A DNA stretch of 64,000 bases from Comamonas sp. KCTC 72670 (GTDB lineage Bacteria; Myxococcota; Myxococcia; Myxococcales; Myxococcaceae), in assembly GCA_014656495.1 (NCBI GenBank), contig BNCN01000009.1:363424-427423 (forward strand). The letters are read 5' to 3'. The notes beneath the pieces were generated by a model. That model had not been told where the DNA came from and made no database searches. It worked only from the letters and a program-made list of their open reading frames with translations. The number at the start of each line of letters is the position of its first letter. The stretch's first letter is position 1. The position numbers were made by a program, and so were the translations under genes. Below, one piece after another: positions 1 through 11,458 of this stretch.

Positions 1-45
1 GATGACGTTCGTCAGCAGGCGCGCGGTCAGCTCGGCATGCGTCAT
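1..45 (-). CDS. N-terminal start of a minus-strand gene cut by the window edge
   Basis: An ATG on the minus strand at position 45 opens a frame that runs off the left edge, reading M-T-H-A-E-L-T-A-R-L-L-T-N-V-I. No strong Shine-Dalgarno sequence precedes it. It is divergent from the gene at 146, so the roughly 100 bases between would hold both promoters. Fifteen residues are too few to assign a family. Confidence 0.45.
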   Translation of the reverse strand, partial: MTHAELTARLLTNVI

Positions 46-145
46 GGTGCGTCCGAGCGTAGGGCCGCTCCGCCCGGCGGAGAACACACGCGGCGCTCAA
101 AACCGCGCACCCGGGCGCTGGGAGGATTAGGGTGCCGGCGCACTC

Positions 146-604
146 ATGAGCAGCCCGCGCTTCTACGCCTTCGACCCTCGCGCCACCCGCATCGCCCTGT
201 TCGTGGGCGCGTGCGTGCTGGCCGTCCTGACGGCCTGGGCCCTGGCCGATGCCCGCGCCGACGGCGGCGTCCAGTCCATGGCCCGCGCCGGTGTGTCCGC
301 GGGCCTGATGTTGACCTTCCTGGTGTCCTTCCACCGGCTCCGGCCGCGCTCCGGCTGGGGCGTCACGGTGGACGCCCGGGGCGTGCGCGTGGCCCGGCCC
401 TTCAGCCCACGGGAGCTGGACCTGCACTGGGGACAGATTGACCACGTGCGCCGGATTGGCCGTAAAGGGAGCGTGCTCGCCCTGTTCCTCAAGGAGGAGG
501 GCCGAGTGCTCGTCACCCGGCATCTCTTCGCCCGGAAGGCTGTTTTCGAGGAGTTGATCGCGGCGCTGGAGGAGCGTCTCCCGCCGCCTCGTTTCGACGC
601 CTGA
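146..604 (+). CDS. Small membrane protein with PH-like domain, function unknown
   Basis: A 152-residue protein. Two hydrophobic segments lie at about residues 15-33 and 45-62, followed by a soluble tail of about 90 residues with the alternating pattern of a bacterial PH-like (bPH2/YdbT-type) domain, including V-T-V-D-A-R-G-V-R-V and a later W-x-x-I. Such proteins usually sit in the inner membrane with the beta-rich domain in the cytoplasm. The ATG follows a GGAGG that is about 20 bases upstream, which is long. It stands alone ahead of gyrB. The membrane segments are visible; the fold assignment is inference. Confidence 0.7.
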   Translation: MSSPRFYAFDPRATRIALFVGACVLAVLTAWALADARADGGVQSMARAGVSAGLMLTFLVSFHRLRPRSGWGVTVDARGVRVARPFSPRELDLHWGQIDHVRRIGRKGSVLALFLKEEGRVLVTRHLFARKAVFEELIAALEERLPPPRFDA

Positions 605-689
605 ACACCCCGTTTCCCGGGGCGGCCTCCCAGGCAGGCGGCCAGGCGAATTTCACGAATGTTTACGCAGCCTTGCGAGTCCTCGTTAA

Positions 690-3209
<2,520 letters not shown>

Positions 3210-3215
3210 GCCCGT

Positions 3216-3268
3216 GGAAAGACGCGTGGGCCCGGTGCCCCCTCGGCCCCGCGCCCACGTGCCTTTCC
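3216..3268. terminator. Long stem-loop after gyrB, probable bidirectional terminator
   Basis: GGAAAGACGCGTGGGC (3216-3231) pairs imperfectly with GCCCACGTGCCTTTCC (3253-3268), leaving a roughly 20-base loop. It starts 7 bases after the gyrB stop, between gyrB and the convergent kinase gene. There is no T-run, which is common for terminators in this GC-rich group. Confidence 0.6.
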
Positions 3269-3431
3269 CGTCCTTGTCGAACCGGGCCGCCCAGTTGCCG
3301 GGCCCTCGGTAGCCCTTACGGCAGGAAGCCAGGCCCCCGTCGCTGGACGACGCGCGGGGCCTCGATGCCTCAAGGGTAGTCACCTGCACCCCGGGCGAAG
3401 GCGCTGGCGGCGCCGCTCGCCTGGGCGGCTG

Positions 3432-6230
3432 CTACCGCTCCGAGCGGCCCGAGCCCTTCAGCGCCTCGGCGCGCTCCTTCCGGGACAGGGCCGTCACGTC
3501 GACGATGTCCACCTCGAAGGCCCCGCGGTTGTCGCTCACCTGGGCGTCCGGGAAGGTGCAGTGGAGGTCCTCCACGCCCGACACCTGGTAGCGCTTCCCC
3601 GCCTGGAGGATGCGGTGGGTGGCGCGCACCGAGGCGGGCTCCGGGCGCCGCTCCATGCACAGCACCTGTCGCACGCGGCCATTGCCGCCGGGCCGCAGCT
3701 CCGCGAAGTCGTCGCGCACGGTGAGCAGGTAGGTGGACTTGGGGTTGAGGCCGCGCAGCAGCATCTGGTGCTCGGGCTTGAGCTGCACCGCGTGCTCCTT
3801 CGCGTCGAAGGTGAACGAGCGCGGCGGCACGTAGGCGGACTGGCGCACGTTGATGCGCACGGCGCCGCTGTTGTCGTCCGGGCCGTTCTCGTCCAGCGCG
3901 AAGACATGGAGCTTCTTCGCGCCCTTGATGGTGCGCGTGGACGCGCCGAGCAGCCCAAAGCTGCTGTCCGCCGGGACGTCCCCTTCGATGAAATAGGCCA
4001 GCGTGTTGGACGCGGTGCCCCGGCCCTCGGCCAGCGCGGCGTTGCCCTGCGTCCACACCGAGTACGTGGTGCCCGGGTTCAGCTCAATGCTCGCGGTGGC
4101 GTACTCCGCTACGGGCACCGCGTTGTGCCGGGGCCGCAGCACCAGCATGCGCGTGGGGTAGTCCTCCTCGTTCATCGGGCGGGCCGTGGGCGCGGGGGCG
4201 GCGTCTGGCGCCGGGTCCTGCTGGGCCACGGCCTGCACCGCGCCGCCGCTGTCCTCGGCAGGTGCTGCGCCGGGCGCCTGGCCCTCCATGGCCCCGGTGC
4301 CGACAGCGGCCCCCGCGTCTGCCTCGGCGGTGGCGCTCGCGGTCTCTATCGCGGGCGCGGCCGGGGCCACCGCGACGGGCGGCGGAGGCGGCTTCTCGGG
4401 CTCGGTGGCGCGCTTCAGCTCCGCCGTCAGCGGCTCCACCAGGGTGGACGTCGGCGTGAAGCGCTTGGTCCAGGGCAGGTACCCCGGCAGGGTGAGGGCC
4501 ACGGTGTTGGCCTCGCCAATCCGCACCTCGATCATCATCGGCGTGACGCCCTTGAGCGTCTCGTTGTTGAGGCGCACCGTGGCGCCCGCGGGCTTGGAGG
4601 CCAGCCACAGCGTCGTCTTCGACGTGGACATGTCCTCGAAGGTCGAGTCGCGCGCGATGACCAGCTTGTAGAACACGCCGATGAAGAGCAGCACCGCGGC
4701 GGCGTAGAAGACGCTCATCGTCAGGGTGCGCGCCTTCTCCTTGCCCTTCGCCACGCGCTCGGCCTCCTCGCGCGCCAGCTTGTCGCGGGCCTCGTCCACG
4801 GTGGTGCGGTAGCCCTTGGGGCCCCACGTCCCCACCGTGTGCGCTTCGGTGGTGGGCTCCACGCCCTCGGCGGGCGCTGCGACGGGCACCTCCACGGGGG
4901 TGTCACGCGGCGCGGCCAGGGTGGGCGGGGGCAGCTCCCCCACGTCGGTGCCCGGCTCCAGGTTCAGCGCGGGCGCGGGGCGCTCGGAGGTGAAGGTCCT
5001 GCGCGCGCCGCCCTCGGAGCGCGGCAGCTGCGGGTTCGTCACCCGCCGCACGCCGCTGCTGGTGGGCCGGCGCACGCTCGGGTTGCTCGTCGAAGGGCGG
5101 CGTCCCCCCTCGCTGCCGGGCTTGCCGCTGTCGCTGCCGGGCCGGCTGCGGATGCCCGGGCTGGAGGCCCGCTGGCTGTTGCTGGACGGGAGCCGCGCGC
5201 GGCCCTGCGAGGGCTCCACCGTCCCCGTCTGCCACGCGGCGAGATGCTCCTGGAAGGCGGCGGACAGCTCCACCTTGCGGCCCTCGGCGGTCAGCTCCTC
5301 GGCGAAGAGGTGCGCCATGAGCTGCGACAACAAGGTGGGCGTGAAGCGCGGGTTGTCACGGTAGAGCAGCTCCACCAGCGACTCGCTCAGGTCCTTCGCC
5401 GTCTGGTAGCGCGCCTCGCGGTCCAGCGCCATCGCGTGGGAGATGACCGTCTCCACGTCCGCGCTGAGGGAGGGGTTGAGGACGGACGGGGGCAGGCAGT
5501 CCCCCAGGAGGATGCGGGGCAGGACGGTGACGAACTCCCCTTCATAGGGGCGCTTGCCACACACCATCTCGTAGAGGACGACGCCCGCGGCGTACACGTC
5601 CGTGCGCGCGTCCAGGTCCTGCCGGCCCTGGGCCTGCTCCGGGGAGAAGTAGGGGTACTTCCCCTTGAGCGTGCCCGGAGACGTCTTCGCCTCCACCGCG
5701 CTGGTCGCCTTGGCGATGCCGAAGTCGATGACCTTGACCTCGCCCTCATAGGAGATGAGGACGTTGTCCGGAGACACGTCGCGGTGCACCAGGCCCATGG
5801 CCTGGCCGTCCTCGCCAATGTGACGGTGCGCGTAGTCCAGGCCGTCGCACAGCTTGCTGGCCACGTGGAGGGCCAGGGCCTCCGGGAAGACGCCCATCCC
5901 CATGCGCTGGGCGCGGCGCAGCACCTTGGACAGGGGCTGGCCGTGCACCAGCTCCATGGCGATGAAGTACTGCCCGTCCACCTCGCCGAAGTCGAAGACC
6001 TGCGCGATGTTGCTGTGGCTCATGCTCGCCACGAGCCGCGCCTCTCCGATGAACATCTCGACGAAGTCCGTGTCGTCGACGAAGTGCGGCAGGATTTGCT
6101 TGATGACGCAGGGCTTGGTGACGCCCGCCGCGCCCGTCATCCGTGCACGGTAGGTGACCGCCATGCCTCCCGCGGCAATCTTCGAGAGGAGGACGTATTT
6201 GCCGAAGTGCTGAGGGCTGTTTTCCGCCAC
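3432..6230 (-). CDS. Membrane Ser/Thr protein kinase with PEGA domain
   Basis: A 932-residue eukaryote-like kinase of the PknB type. It has the glycine-rich loop I-A-A-G-G-M-A-V near residues 18-25, catalytic lysine K44 in V-I-K-Q-I-L, V-H-R-D-V-S-P-D-N-V-L near 145, I-D-F-G-I-A-K near 165 and F-S-P-E-Q-A near 185. A Pro/Ser/Arg-rich linker follows, then one transmembrane helix near 500-525. A PEGA-type domain (L-A-S-K-P-A-G-A-T-V) lies near 540-610, then an Ala/Pro linker and a beta-rich C-terminal domain. The kinase should face the cytoplasm and the C-terminus the periplasm. GTG 6230 is chosen because the kinase fold begins right after it and GGAAGGAAGG lies upstream; an upstream in-frame GTG at 6281 is possible. 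Substrates are unknown. Confidence 0.92.
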   Translation of the reverse strand: MAENSPQHFGKYVLLSKIAAGGMAVTYRARMTGAAGVTKPCVIKQILPHFVDDTDFVEMFIGEARLVASMSHSNIAQVFDFGEVDGQYFIAMELVHGQPLSKVLRRAQRMGMGVFPEALALHVASKLCDGLDYAHRHIGEDGQAMGLVHRDVSPDNVLISYEGEVKVIDFGIAKATSAVEAKTSPGTLKGKYPYFSPEQAQGRQDLDARTDVYAAGVVLYEMVCGKRPYEGEFVTVLPRILLGDCLPPSVLNPSLSADVETVISHAMALDREARYQTAKDLSESLVELLYRDNPRFTPTLLSQLMAHLFAEELTAEGRKVELSAAFQEHLAAWQTGTVEPSQGRARLPSSNSQRASSPGIRSRPGSDSGKPGSEGGRRPSTSNPSVRRPTSSGVRRVTNPQLPRSEGGARRTFTSERPAPALNLEPGTDVGELPPPTLAAPRDTPVEVPVAAPAEGVEPTTEAHTVGTWGPKGYRTTVDEARDKLAREEAERVAKGKEKARTLTMSVFYAAAVLLFIGVFYKLVIARDSTFEDMSTSKTTLWLASKPAGATVRLNNETLKGVTPMMIEVRIGEANTVALTLPGYLPWTKRFTPTSTLVEPLTAELKRATEPEKPPPPPVAVAPAAPAIETASATAEADAGAAVGTGAMEGQAPGAAPAEDSGGAVQAVAQQDPAPDAAPAPTARPMNEEDYPTRMLVLRPRHNAVPVAEYATASIELNPGTTYSVWTQGNAALAEGRGTASNTLAYFIEGDVPADSSFGLLGASTRTIKGAKKLHVFALDENGPDDNSGAVRINVRQSAYVPPRSFTFDAKEHAVQLKPEHQMLLRGLNPKSTYLLTVRDDFAELRPGGNGRVRQVLCMERRPEPASVRATHRILQAGKRYQVSGVEDLHCTFPDAQVSDNRGAFEVDIVDVTALSRKERAEALKGSGRSER

Positions 6231-6440
6231 GGGGCGCCAGCATACCTTCCTTCCGGGGAAAGTCCCGGATCCGGATTGCACTCCCCGCGAAGTTTTTCAT
6301 CAGGCGCCGGGCTCACCCCTTCACACTTCTTCACCGAAGGGTTGGCTGTGAAAGGCTCCCCTCCGGTTATCTACGCAGACGTGTCCGGCCTGGCCGGCGG
6401 GTGGGGGCGGCCGGTCCCTCGCGGAAAAAAGGCGGAGCTG

Positions 6441-7769
6441 ATGGCGTCCGAGCACCCCCTGCGTTCGCGGTGGGCCTCCCTGTCCTTGGTTGCAGTGTGG
6501 CTGTTCTCGACTCCGGGCCTCGCCCAGGTGGGCACGCCCGACACGGCCCGTCCCGCGGATGCGCCCGTCCAGGCGCCGTCCGTCGCGGGGGCGCTCCCGG
6601 CTGGGCCCCAGGGCTCGGCCACGGAAGCGCGGCCCGCGGATGGGGACCCGGGGCCGGATGCGCCGGCGGCCTTGGAGCAGGGGCGGGCCGAGGAGCCTAG
6701 CACGGCGGGCCTGTCGCTGGACGCGCGGCCTGCGTCAGCGCGCCAGGACCTGGCGGACGACGCACCGCAGCGCCCGGACTTCAAGCCGTGGGCGGTTCCG
6801 GTGGCGGTGGTGCCCGGGCTGCTCTTCCACGGGCTCGCGCCGCTGGTGGCCGGGGACACGCACACCGCGAAGCGGCTCTTCGCGCTGGAGGGCACGGGCC
6901 TGGGGCTCATCGCGCTGGGCGGCGTGCCCATCGTCCTCACGGGGGCGTCGCGGCGCACCATCGCTCCGCTGTACGCGGTGACGTTGGCGGGCTTCAGCGC
7001 GCTGGGCATCTCCGCGTTGGCCAACCTCTATGCGGTGACGTCGCCCGCCTTCGACCCGGGCGTGGCGCCGCCCATGCTGCCGCCGCTGGAGCTGGAACTG
7101 GGCTACCAGCACGTGAATGACACGGCCTTCGACTACCGCCACTTCGTCACGGTGGGGGCGCAGGCCCGCTTCGAATCGCTGCGGCTGCTGGGCACCGTCC
7201 GGGTGGACCCCGCCGAGGGCAACACGCAGGTGCGGCTGGGCGGCGCGTGGCGGCTGTTGGGCGCGCCGGAGCGCTCGCTGGTGGGCACGGACGGCAGCGC
7301 GCTGGACGTGGAGGCCTTTGGCCAGTTCCACCGCTACCCCACGGAGGGCTTCGCCATGGTCAGCGGCGAGGTGGGCCTGCGCGGCCGTCTGGCCATGTCA
7401 CGCATCAGCCCGGCGCTGGCGGGCTCGTTCGCGGAGGTCAGCCTGGGCACCTCGCTGGAGACGTACACCTACGCGGGCGCGGTGAGTGACGGGAACCTGC
7501 ACGACCAGCTCCTCTACACCTTTGGTTACGGCGTCTGGCTGGGCCGGGGCGGCGGACCGTTCCGCGGCGAGGCGATGCTCTATTACGACCACCGGAAGGA
7601 CTCCTTCGTCGGAGGCCTCCGCTCCCGGGGCGGCGGCATCGTCGGCGCCTTTGGCCTGCGCGGCCGCGCGCTGCTGACGGAGTCGTGGGGCGTGGCCGCC
7701 GAGGTGCAGGCCGGTGGCGCGCTCGTGGGACGGCTGTCGTTGATCTACGCCCTGGGAGGTGAGCGGTGA
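6441..7769 (+). CDS. Predicted outer-membrane beta-rich protein
   Basis: A 442-residue protein with a signal peptide (hydrophobic A-S-L-S-L-V-A-V-W-L-F, likely cleaved near L-A-Q at about 28). A Pro/Ala-rich low-complexity region of about 90 residues follows, then two short hydrophobic segments near 115-200. The C-terminal half alternates polar and aromatic residues like beta strands of an outer-membrane barrel or surface protein. ATG 6441 has GGCGGAG just upstream. Its stop overlaps the start of the next gene (TGATG), so the two are translationally coupled. No named family is recognised; outer-membrane location is inferred from strand-like periodicity. Confidence 0.75.
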   Translation: MASEHPLRSRWASLSLVAVWLFSTPGLAQVGTPDTARPADAPVQAPSVAGALPAGPQGSATEARPADGDPGPDAPAALEQGRAEEPSTAGLSLDARPASARQDLADDAPQRPDFKPWAVPVAVVPGLLFHGLAPLVAGDTHTAKRLFALEGTGLGLIALGGVPIVLTGASRRTIAPLYAVTLAGFSALGISALANLYAVTSPAFDPGVAPPMLPPLELELGYQHVNDTAFDYRHFVTVGAQARFESLRLLGTVRVDPAEGNTQVRLGGAWRLLGAPERSLVGTDGSALDVEAFGQFHRYPTEGFAMVSGEVGLRGRLAMSRISPALAGSFAEVSLGTSLETYTYAGAVSDGNLHDQLLYTFGYGVWLGRGGGPFRGEAMLYYDHRKDSFVGGLRSRGGGIVGAFGLRGRALLTESWGVAAEVQAGGALVGRLSLIYALGGER

Positions 7770-8881
7770 TGCGCGTGCGCGTGAAGGTTTGGGCCATGGC
7801 GGCCCTGGTGGTGACGGGGTGCGGGATGCGGCCCGCGGAGAACCGCGCCGTCATGGACTCCAAGGTGGGCCAGGCGCAGCAGGGCGGCCTGACGTTGGCG
7901 GTGGCGGACGGGCTGGCGGCGGTGCGGGAGCTGGCGCCGGGCACGCTGGTGCTGTGGGGCAACGCGCCGGCGTTCTCCGCCCGCGTCGAGGTGGGCGCCG
8001 ACGCGCCGTCCGACTGGATGGTGACGGTGCGCAACGCGATGCCGGACGCGGTGCTGGTGGTCCAGGAGGAGGGCGGCGCGGCGCTGACGCCGGAGCCGCT
8101 GCCCCAGGCACTGCCCACGGTGAAGGTGTGGCGCGTGGCGCTGCGCGCGGGCGCGACGGTGCGCCTCTCCGTGGCGCCGCCGGACGCGGAGTCGCGGGAG
8201 CCGTTCCGCTTCCTCGCGATGGCGGACGTTCAGGAGGCGCTGCCGAGCGTCGGGGACATCTACGAGCGCATGCGGCGGGATGACTCGGCGCGCTTCATCC
8301 TCTTCGCGGGGGACCTCACGGAGTCGGGCACGCGCGCGGAGCTGCTGGAGTTCCAGGAGCGGCTGGAGGCGGGCTCCCGGATTCCGCTGTACGCCACCTT
8401 GGGCAACCACGAGACCTTCAGCCGCGACGCGGCCGAGTACCACGCGCTGGTGGGCCGGGGCAGCCAGAGCTTCGTCTTCAAGGGCGTGCGCTTCACGGTG
8501 CTGGACTCCAGCAACGGCACGCTGGACCCGTGGGTGGAGGAGCAGCTCGACGGGTGGCTGGAGTCGGGGCGGCAGGGCACGCACGTGGTGTCCATGCACG
8601 TGCCGCCGCAAGACCCGGTGGGCATGCGCGGCGGCGGCTTCGCGAACCGGGGCGAGGCCGCGGGGCTGGTGGGGAAGATGGCGCGCGCGGGCGTGGACCT
8701 GACGCTCTACGGGCACATCCACTCCTTTTACTCGTTCACCAACGCGGGCATCCCCGCCTTCATCGCGGGCGGCGGTGGCGCCCTGCCGGAGACGTTCGAC
8801 GGCGTGGGCCGCCACTATCTGGCAGTGGACGTCGGCGCGGAGGACGGGCTCCACCAGGCGGCGTTGGTGCGTGTGGATTGA
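7769..8881 (+). CDS. Lipoprotein metallophosphoesterase (calcineurin-like)
   Basis: A 370-residue lipoprotein: hydrophobic leader, then lipobox V-T-G-C near residue 18. After an immunoglobulin/PAP-like N-terminal part come the metallophosphoesterase motifs A-D-V-Q, G-D-L-T-E-S-G, G-N-H-E, S-M-H-V-P-P and G-H-I-H. The first motif is normally D-x-H; here it is D-V-Q, a variant that may alter metal binding. The family hydrolyses phosphomono- or phosphodiesters with a two-metal centre; the real substrate is unknown. ATG 7769 overlaps the upstream stop by one base and GGGAGGTGA precedes it. It forms a two-gene operon with the outer-membrane protein, so action at the cell envelope is likely. Confidence 0.88.
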   Translation: MRVRVKVWAMAALVVTGCGMRPAENRAVMDSKVGQAQQGGLTLAVADGLAAVRELAPGTLVLWGNAPAFSARVEVGADAPSDWMVTVRNAMPDAVLVVQEEGGAALTPEPLPQALPTVKVWRVALRAGATVRLSVAPPDAESREPFRFLAMADVQEALPSVGDIYERMRRDDSARFILFAGDLTESGTRAELLEFQERLEAGSRIPLYATLGNHETFSRDAAEYHALVGRGSQSFVFKGVRFTVLDSSNGTLDPWVEEQLDGWLESGRQGTHVVSMHVPPQDPVGMRGGGFANRGEAAGLVGKMARAGVDLTLYGHIHSFYSFTNAGIPAFIAGGGGALPETFDGVGRHYLAVDVGAEDGLHQAALVRVD

Positions 8882-8978
8882 TCCGCAGGGGTGCTGTTTT
8901 AGCCTACCCCCTTGATCTGACACTGAACATCTGGGCAGATATGGGCCTCCTTCCCGCACGGAGCCAGGAGGCCCGCCC

Positions 8979-9494
8979 ATGTTCGACTCGAACGAGAACG
9001 ACCCCATTTCCCCGGCGCTGCGCGCGCTGCTCGAGCTGTTCTCCACGGAGTTGGCGGAGGTCCGCTTCCCGGACATGAACGGCGAGGTGTTGGACGCCGC
9101 GGCCGAGCAGGTGCGGGAGCAGGCGGAGGCGGTGGCGCGCGCCCAGGCGGCGCTGGAGTCCGCGCGTCAGGCCCTGCACGAGAGCCAGGAGGCGTTGCTG
9201 CAGAAGGGGCAGCGAGCGCTGGCGTACGCGCGCGTCTTCTCCGAGGAGAACGCGGAGCTCACCTCGCGGCTGGATGGCATCCACCTGCCGAAGGCGGCGC
9301 GCAAGGGCGCCACGGGCGGGGTGGACGCGGCCAGCGCGGCGCAGGGCAACGAGGAGAACGCGCCCCGTCGCCGGGGCCGTCCGCCGAAGGCCCGCGCCGC
9401 GTCGGGGGCGTCTCTGTTCGCGGAGGGCGCCACGCCGGAGGCGCTCGCCGCCCACGCGCATCAGACGGGCAACGGCATGCTGTCCGAGGCGTGA
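8979..9494 (+). CDS. Coiled-coil protein with AT-hook-like tail
   Basis: A 171-residue soluble protein. Residues about 30-100 form an Ala/Glu/Gln-rich predicted coiled coil. Near residue 129 is R-R-R-G-R-P-P-K, which matches the AT-hook core (R-G-R-P), a minor-groove DNA-binding element common in myxobacterial regulators such as CarD and HMGA-like proteins. There is no signal peptide or membrane segment. ATG 8979 follows AGGAGG. The gene is monocistronic, with a hairpin after it. A DNA-binding or nucleoid-associated role is inference from the hook alone. Confidence 0.75.
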   Translation: MFDSNENDPISPALRALLELFSTELAEVRFPDMNGEVLDAAAEQVREQAEAVARAQAALESARQALHESQEALLQKGQRALAYARVFSEENAELTSRLDGIHLPKAARKGATGGVDAASAAQGNEENAPRRRGRPPKARAASGASLFAEGATPEALAAHAHQTGNGMLSEA

Positions 9495-9512
9495 GCGTTC
9501 CACTTGGGCTTG

Positions 9513-9535
9513 CCGGGCAACCGCGGGTTGCCTGG
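9513..9535 (+). terminator. Stem-loop downstream of the AT-hook gene
   Basis: CCGGGCAACC pairs with GGTTGCCTGG around a GCG loop (10 pairs including one G-U), beginning 19 bases after the stop at 9494. No T-run follows. Confidence 0.5.
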
Positions 9536-10143
9536 GGCCTGAGCGGGCCACGCGCATCCGGAGGGCAACGGCACGCAGTCCGAGGTCCCGGGGTGGCACG
9601 TGGCCGGTCGGTTTGTTTCGGCGAGCGGCCGGCCTCATGCGCTTCATGGGAGCGCGGGACGCTGCTCTTTTATGCTGGAGGGGCAGCCAACGCGGTGCGT
9701 GTTGCGCCGCACGCCTGAGATTGATGAGCCCGGAGTGCAGGCCTACGCCGCGCTCAAGATGCTTCGCCACGCACCGACAAGCCATGGCGCGTGTTCTCTG
9801 GCACGGGCGCCTCGCCGTCCTGTTCCGTGGATGCGCATCCCGAACCCCGTGGCGACCAAGCCCCACTGAAAGACGCCCTCCTTCGCGTCACAGGCGCCCA
9901 GATTGTTCGAGGGAGGGGGCGGACTGGCACGCTGCCTGCTGTGAGCCGGCCCGTGCCTGAATCCTGGTGGAGCGGAAGCCGCTTCCGCTGGGAACGTGCC
10001 CCCTCAAGAACGTAGTGCCGCGGTTTGAAACAGGGAGGCGCTCAGATGGCCGCTATTTTAATTCCAAGCTCCTTACTGAAATAAGGGGCCCATCAGTTTT
10101 CAGGACGTACCTCGCGCATTGCGCGAGAGGGGCGGGGGCCGGG
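9536..10143. other. About 600 bp without a convincing gene
   Basis: Only short frames with skewed composition occur here and none resembles a known protein. The last 130 bases before the Fic gene (around 10050-10110) are clearly more AT-rich than the genome average. They contain runs such as TATTTTAATTCC, consistent with the regulatory region of an acquired gene. Confidence 0.6.
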
Positions 10144-11313
10144 ATGCGAGCGGGTCGGTATGTGCAGCAGATGCCAGGGTATCGAGCCTTCATTCCAGCA
10201 CCGTTGCCGCCGGAACCCCGTGTCGAGTTCGAAGGCGCGCTGACCTCACTGTTGAGCAAAGCGGACCGTGCGCTGGGGCGCTTGGACGGTGTGTCATCAA
10301 TCCTCCCCAACCCAGACCTCTTCGTTGCCATGTACGTGCGGCATGAAGCGGTCCTCAGTTCACAAATCGAAGGAACGCAGAGCACGCTGGAAGACGTCCT
10401 CGAGTACGAGTTGACCGAGCGAGGCGCCAGACGCGCAAAGGATGCGCAAGAGGTCGTCAACTACATCGCGGCCATGAACCACGGGTTGAAGCGCCTCGAA
10501 ACATTGCCGCTTTCACTTCGGCTGCTGCGCGAAATCCACGCGAGGTTGATGGATGGCGTGCGCGGCAGTGAGCGCAGTCCAGGCGAGTTTCGAACGAGCC
10601 AGAACTGGATTGGTCCCCAGAATTGCACGCTGAAGACAGCGACCTTCGTCCCACCGCCCCCTCATGAGATGGAGGCCGCGCTGGGGAACCTGGAAAAGTT
10701 CCTGCATGCGCCAGGTGACCTGCCGTCGCTCATCGTGTGTGGGCTCGCCCATGCCCAATTCGAGACCATCCACCCCTTTCTCGACGGTAACGGTCGTATC
10801 GGGAGGCTGCTCATCCCACTGCTTCTGTGTGAGCGCCGCATTCTCGAGCGCCCGTTGCTGTATCTCAGCGTCTACCTGAAGGCGCACAGGGCCGAGTATT
10901 ACGACCGGTTGACGGCCATCCGGACCGATGGTGATTGGGAAGGCTGGCTGCGCTTCTTCTTGCGCGGCGTGGTGGAGGTGAGTGCCGCCTCGACGAACAC
11001 CGCGCGTTCCATCCTGAAACTCCGAGAGGAGTCTCGGCAGAAGCTATCCAGCAACGCTCAAGCCGTACGTCTCCTGGACCACCTCTTCGAATACCCGCTG
11101 ATCTCGGTGCGCGCCGCGGAGCAGTTCCTGGAGTGCTCGTATGTGACGGCCGCCACGGTCATCGAGCAACTGGAGAAGGCGGGGCTCCTGCGAGAGACCA
11201 CGGGACAGAAGCGTAACCGTTTGTATCGGTATGACCCCTATCTCGCGCTTTTCGAGCAGCACGGGCTGGGCACACCAGGAGGAGATGGGGAGGGGCGCTC
11301 GGCAGTGCGCTGA
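10144..11313 (+). CDS. Fic family protein (AMP transferase) with C-terminal winged helix
   Basis: A 389-residue Fic protein. The catalytic loop H-P-F-L-D-G-N-G-R-I-G-R spans residues 210-221 and is complete, so transfer of AMP (or a related moiety) to a target hydroxyl is expected. The N-terminal inhibitory motif (S/T)xxxE(G/N) is present as S-S-Q-I-E-G at 72-77, as in self-inhibited class II Fic proteins. The C-terminal part (about 315-375) looks like a winged helix, suggesting DNA binding or autoregulation. ATG 10144 is preceded by a G-rich stretch; the frame extends further upstream but conserved Fic_N sequence begins here. The gene is less GC-biased than its neighbours and has no adjacent antitoxin, suggesting lateral transfer. 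Target unknown. Confidence 0.93.
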   Translation: MRAGRYVQQMPGYRAFIPAPLPPEPRVEFEGALTSLLSKADRALGRLDGVSSILPNPDLFVAMYVRHEAVLSSQIEGTQSTLEDVLEYELTERGARRAKDAQEVVNYIAAMNHGLKRLETLPLSLRLLREIHARLMDGVRGSERSPGEFRTSQNWIGPQNCTLKTATFVPPPPHEMEAALGNLEKFLHAPGDLPSLIVCGLAHAQFETIHPFLDGNGRIGRLLIPLLLCERRILERPLLYLSVYLKAHRAEYYDRLTAIRTDGDWEGWLRFFLRGVVEVSAASTNTARSILKLREESRQKLSSNAQAVRLLDHLFEYPLISVRAAEQFLECSYVTAATVIEQLEKAGLLRETTGQKRNRLYRYDPYLALFEQHGLGTPGGDGEGRSAVR

Positions 11314-11397
11314 AGCACGCCCCCGAAAAGGCCACGGCCCAGCCGCGTGCCGTCGCCGGAGCCCCCCTCCGCGCGCCGCACCCGACCGGGCCATGGG

Positions 11398-11435
11398 GCC
11401 GGGACCTCCGCCCGCGTTCGGCGGAGGCACCCGGC
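11398..11435. terminator. Strong hairpin between convergent Fic and lipoprotein genes
   Basis: CCTCCGCC (11405-11412) pairs perfectly with GGCGGAGG (11420-11427) around a 7-base loop, and outer arms GCCGGG (11398-11403) and CCCGGC (11430-11435) extend the stem. It can serve both genes. Confidence 0.6.
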
Positions 11436-11458
11436 TCAATCCACGCTGTGAGGGAACC

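Noticed and set aside
3561..6440. Long plus-strand frame antisense to the Ser/Thr kinase and continuous with the outer-membrane protein gene
   Set aside because: The part over the kinase has no domain and extreme Arg/Gly/His content. Only the part from 6441 has a signal peptide and a ribosome-binding site.
9600..9869. 89-residue frame in the gap before the Fic gene
   Set aside because: No ribosome-binding site, no motif and composition typical of chance frames.
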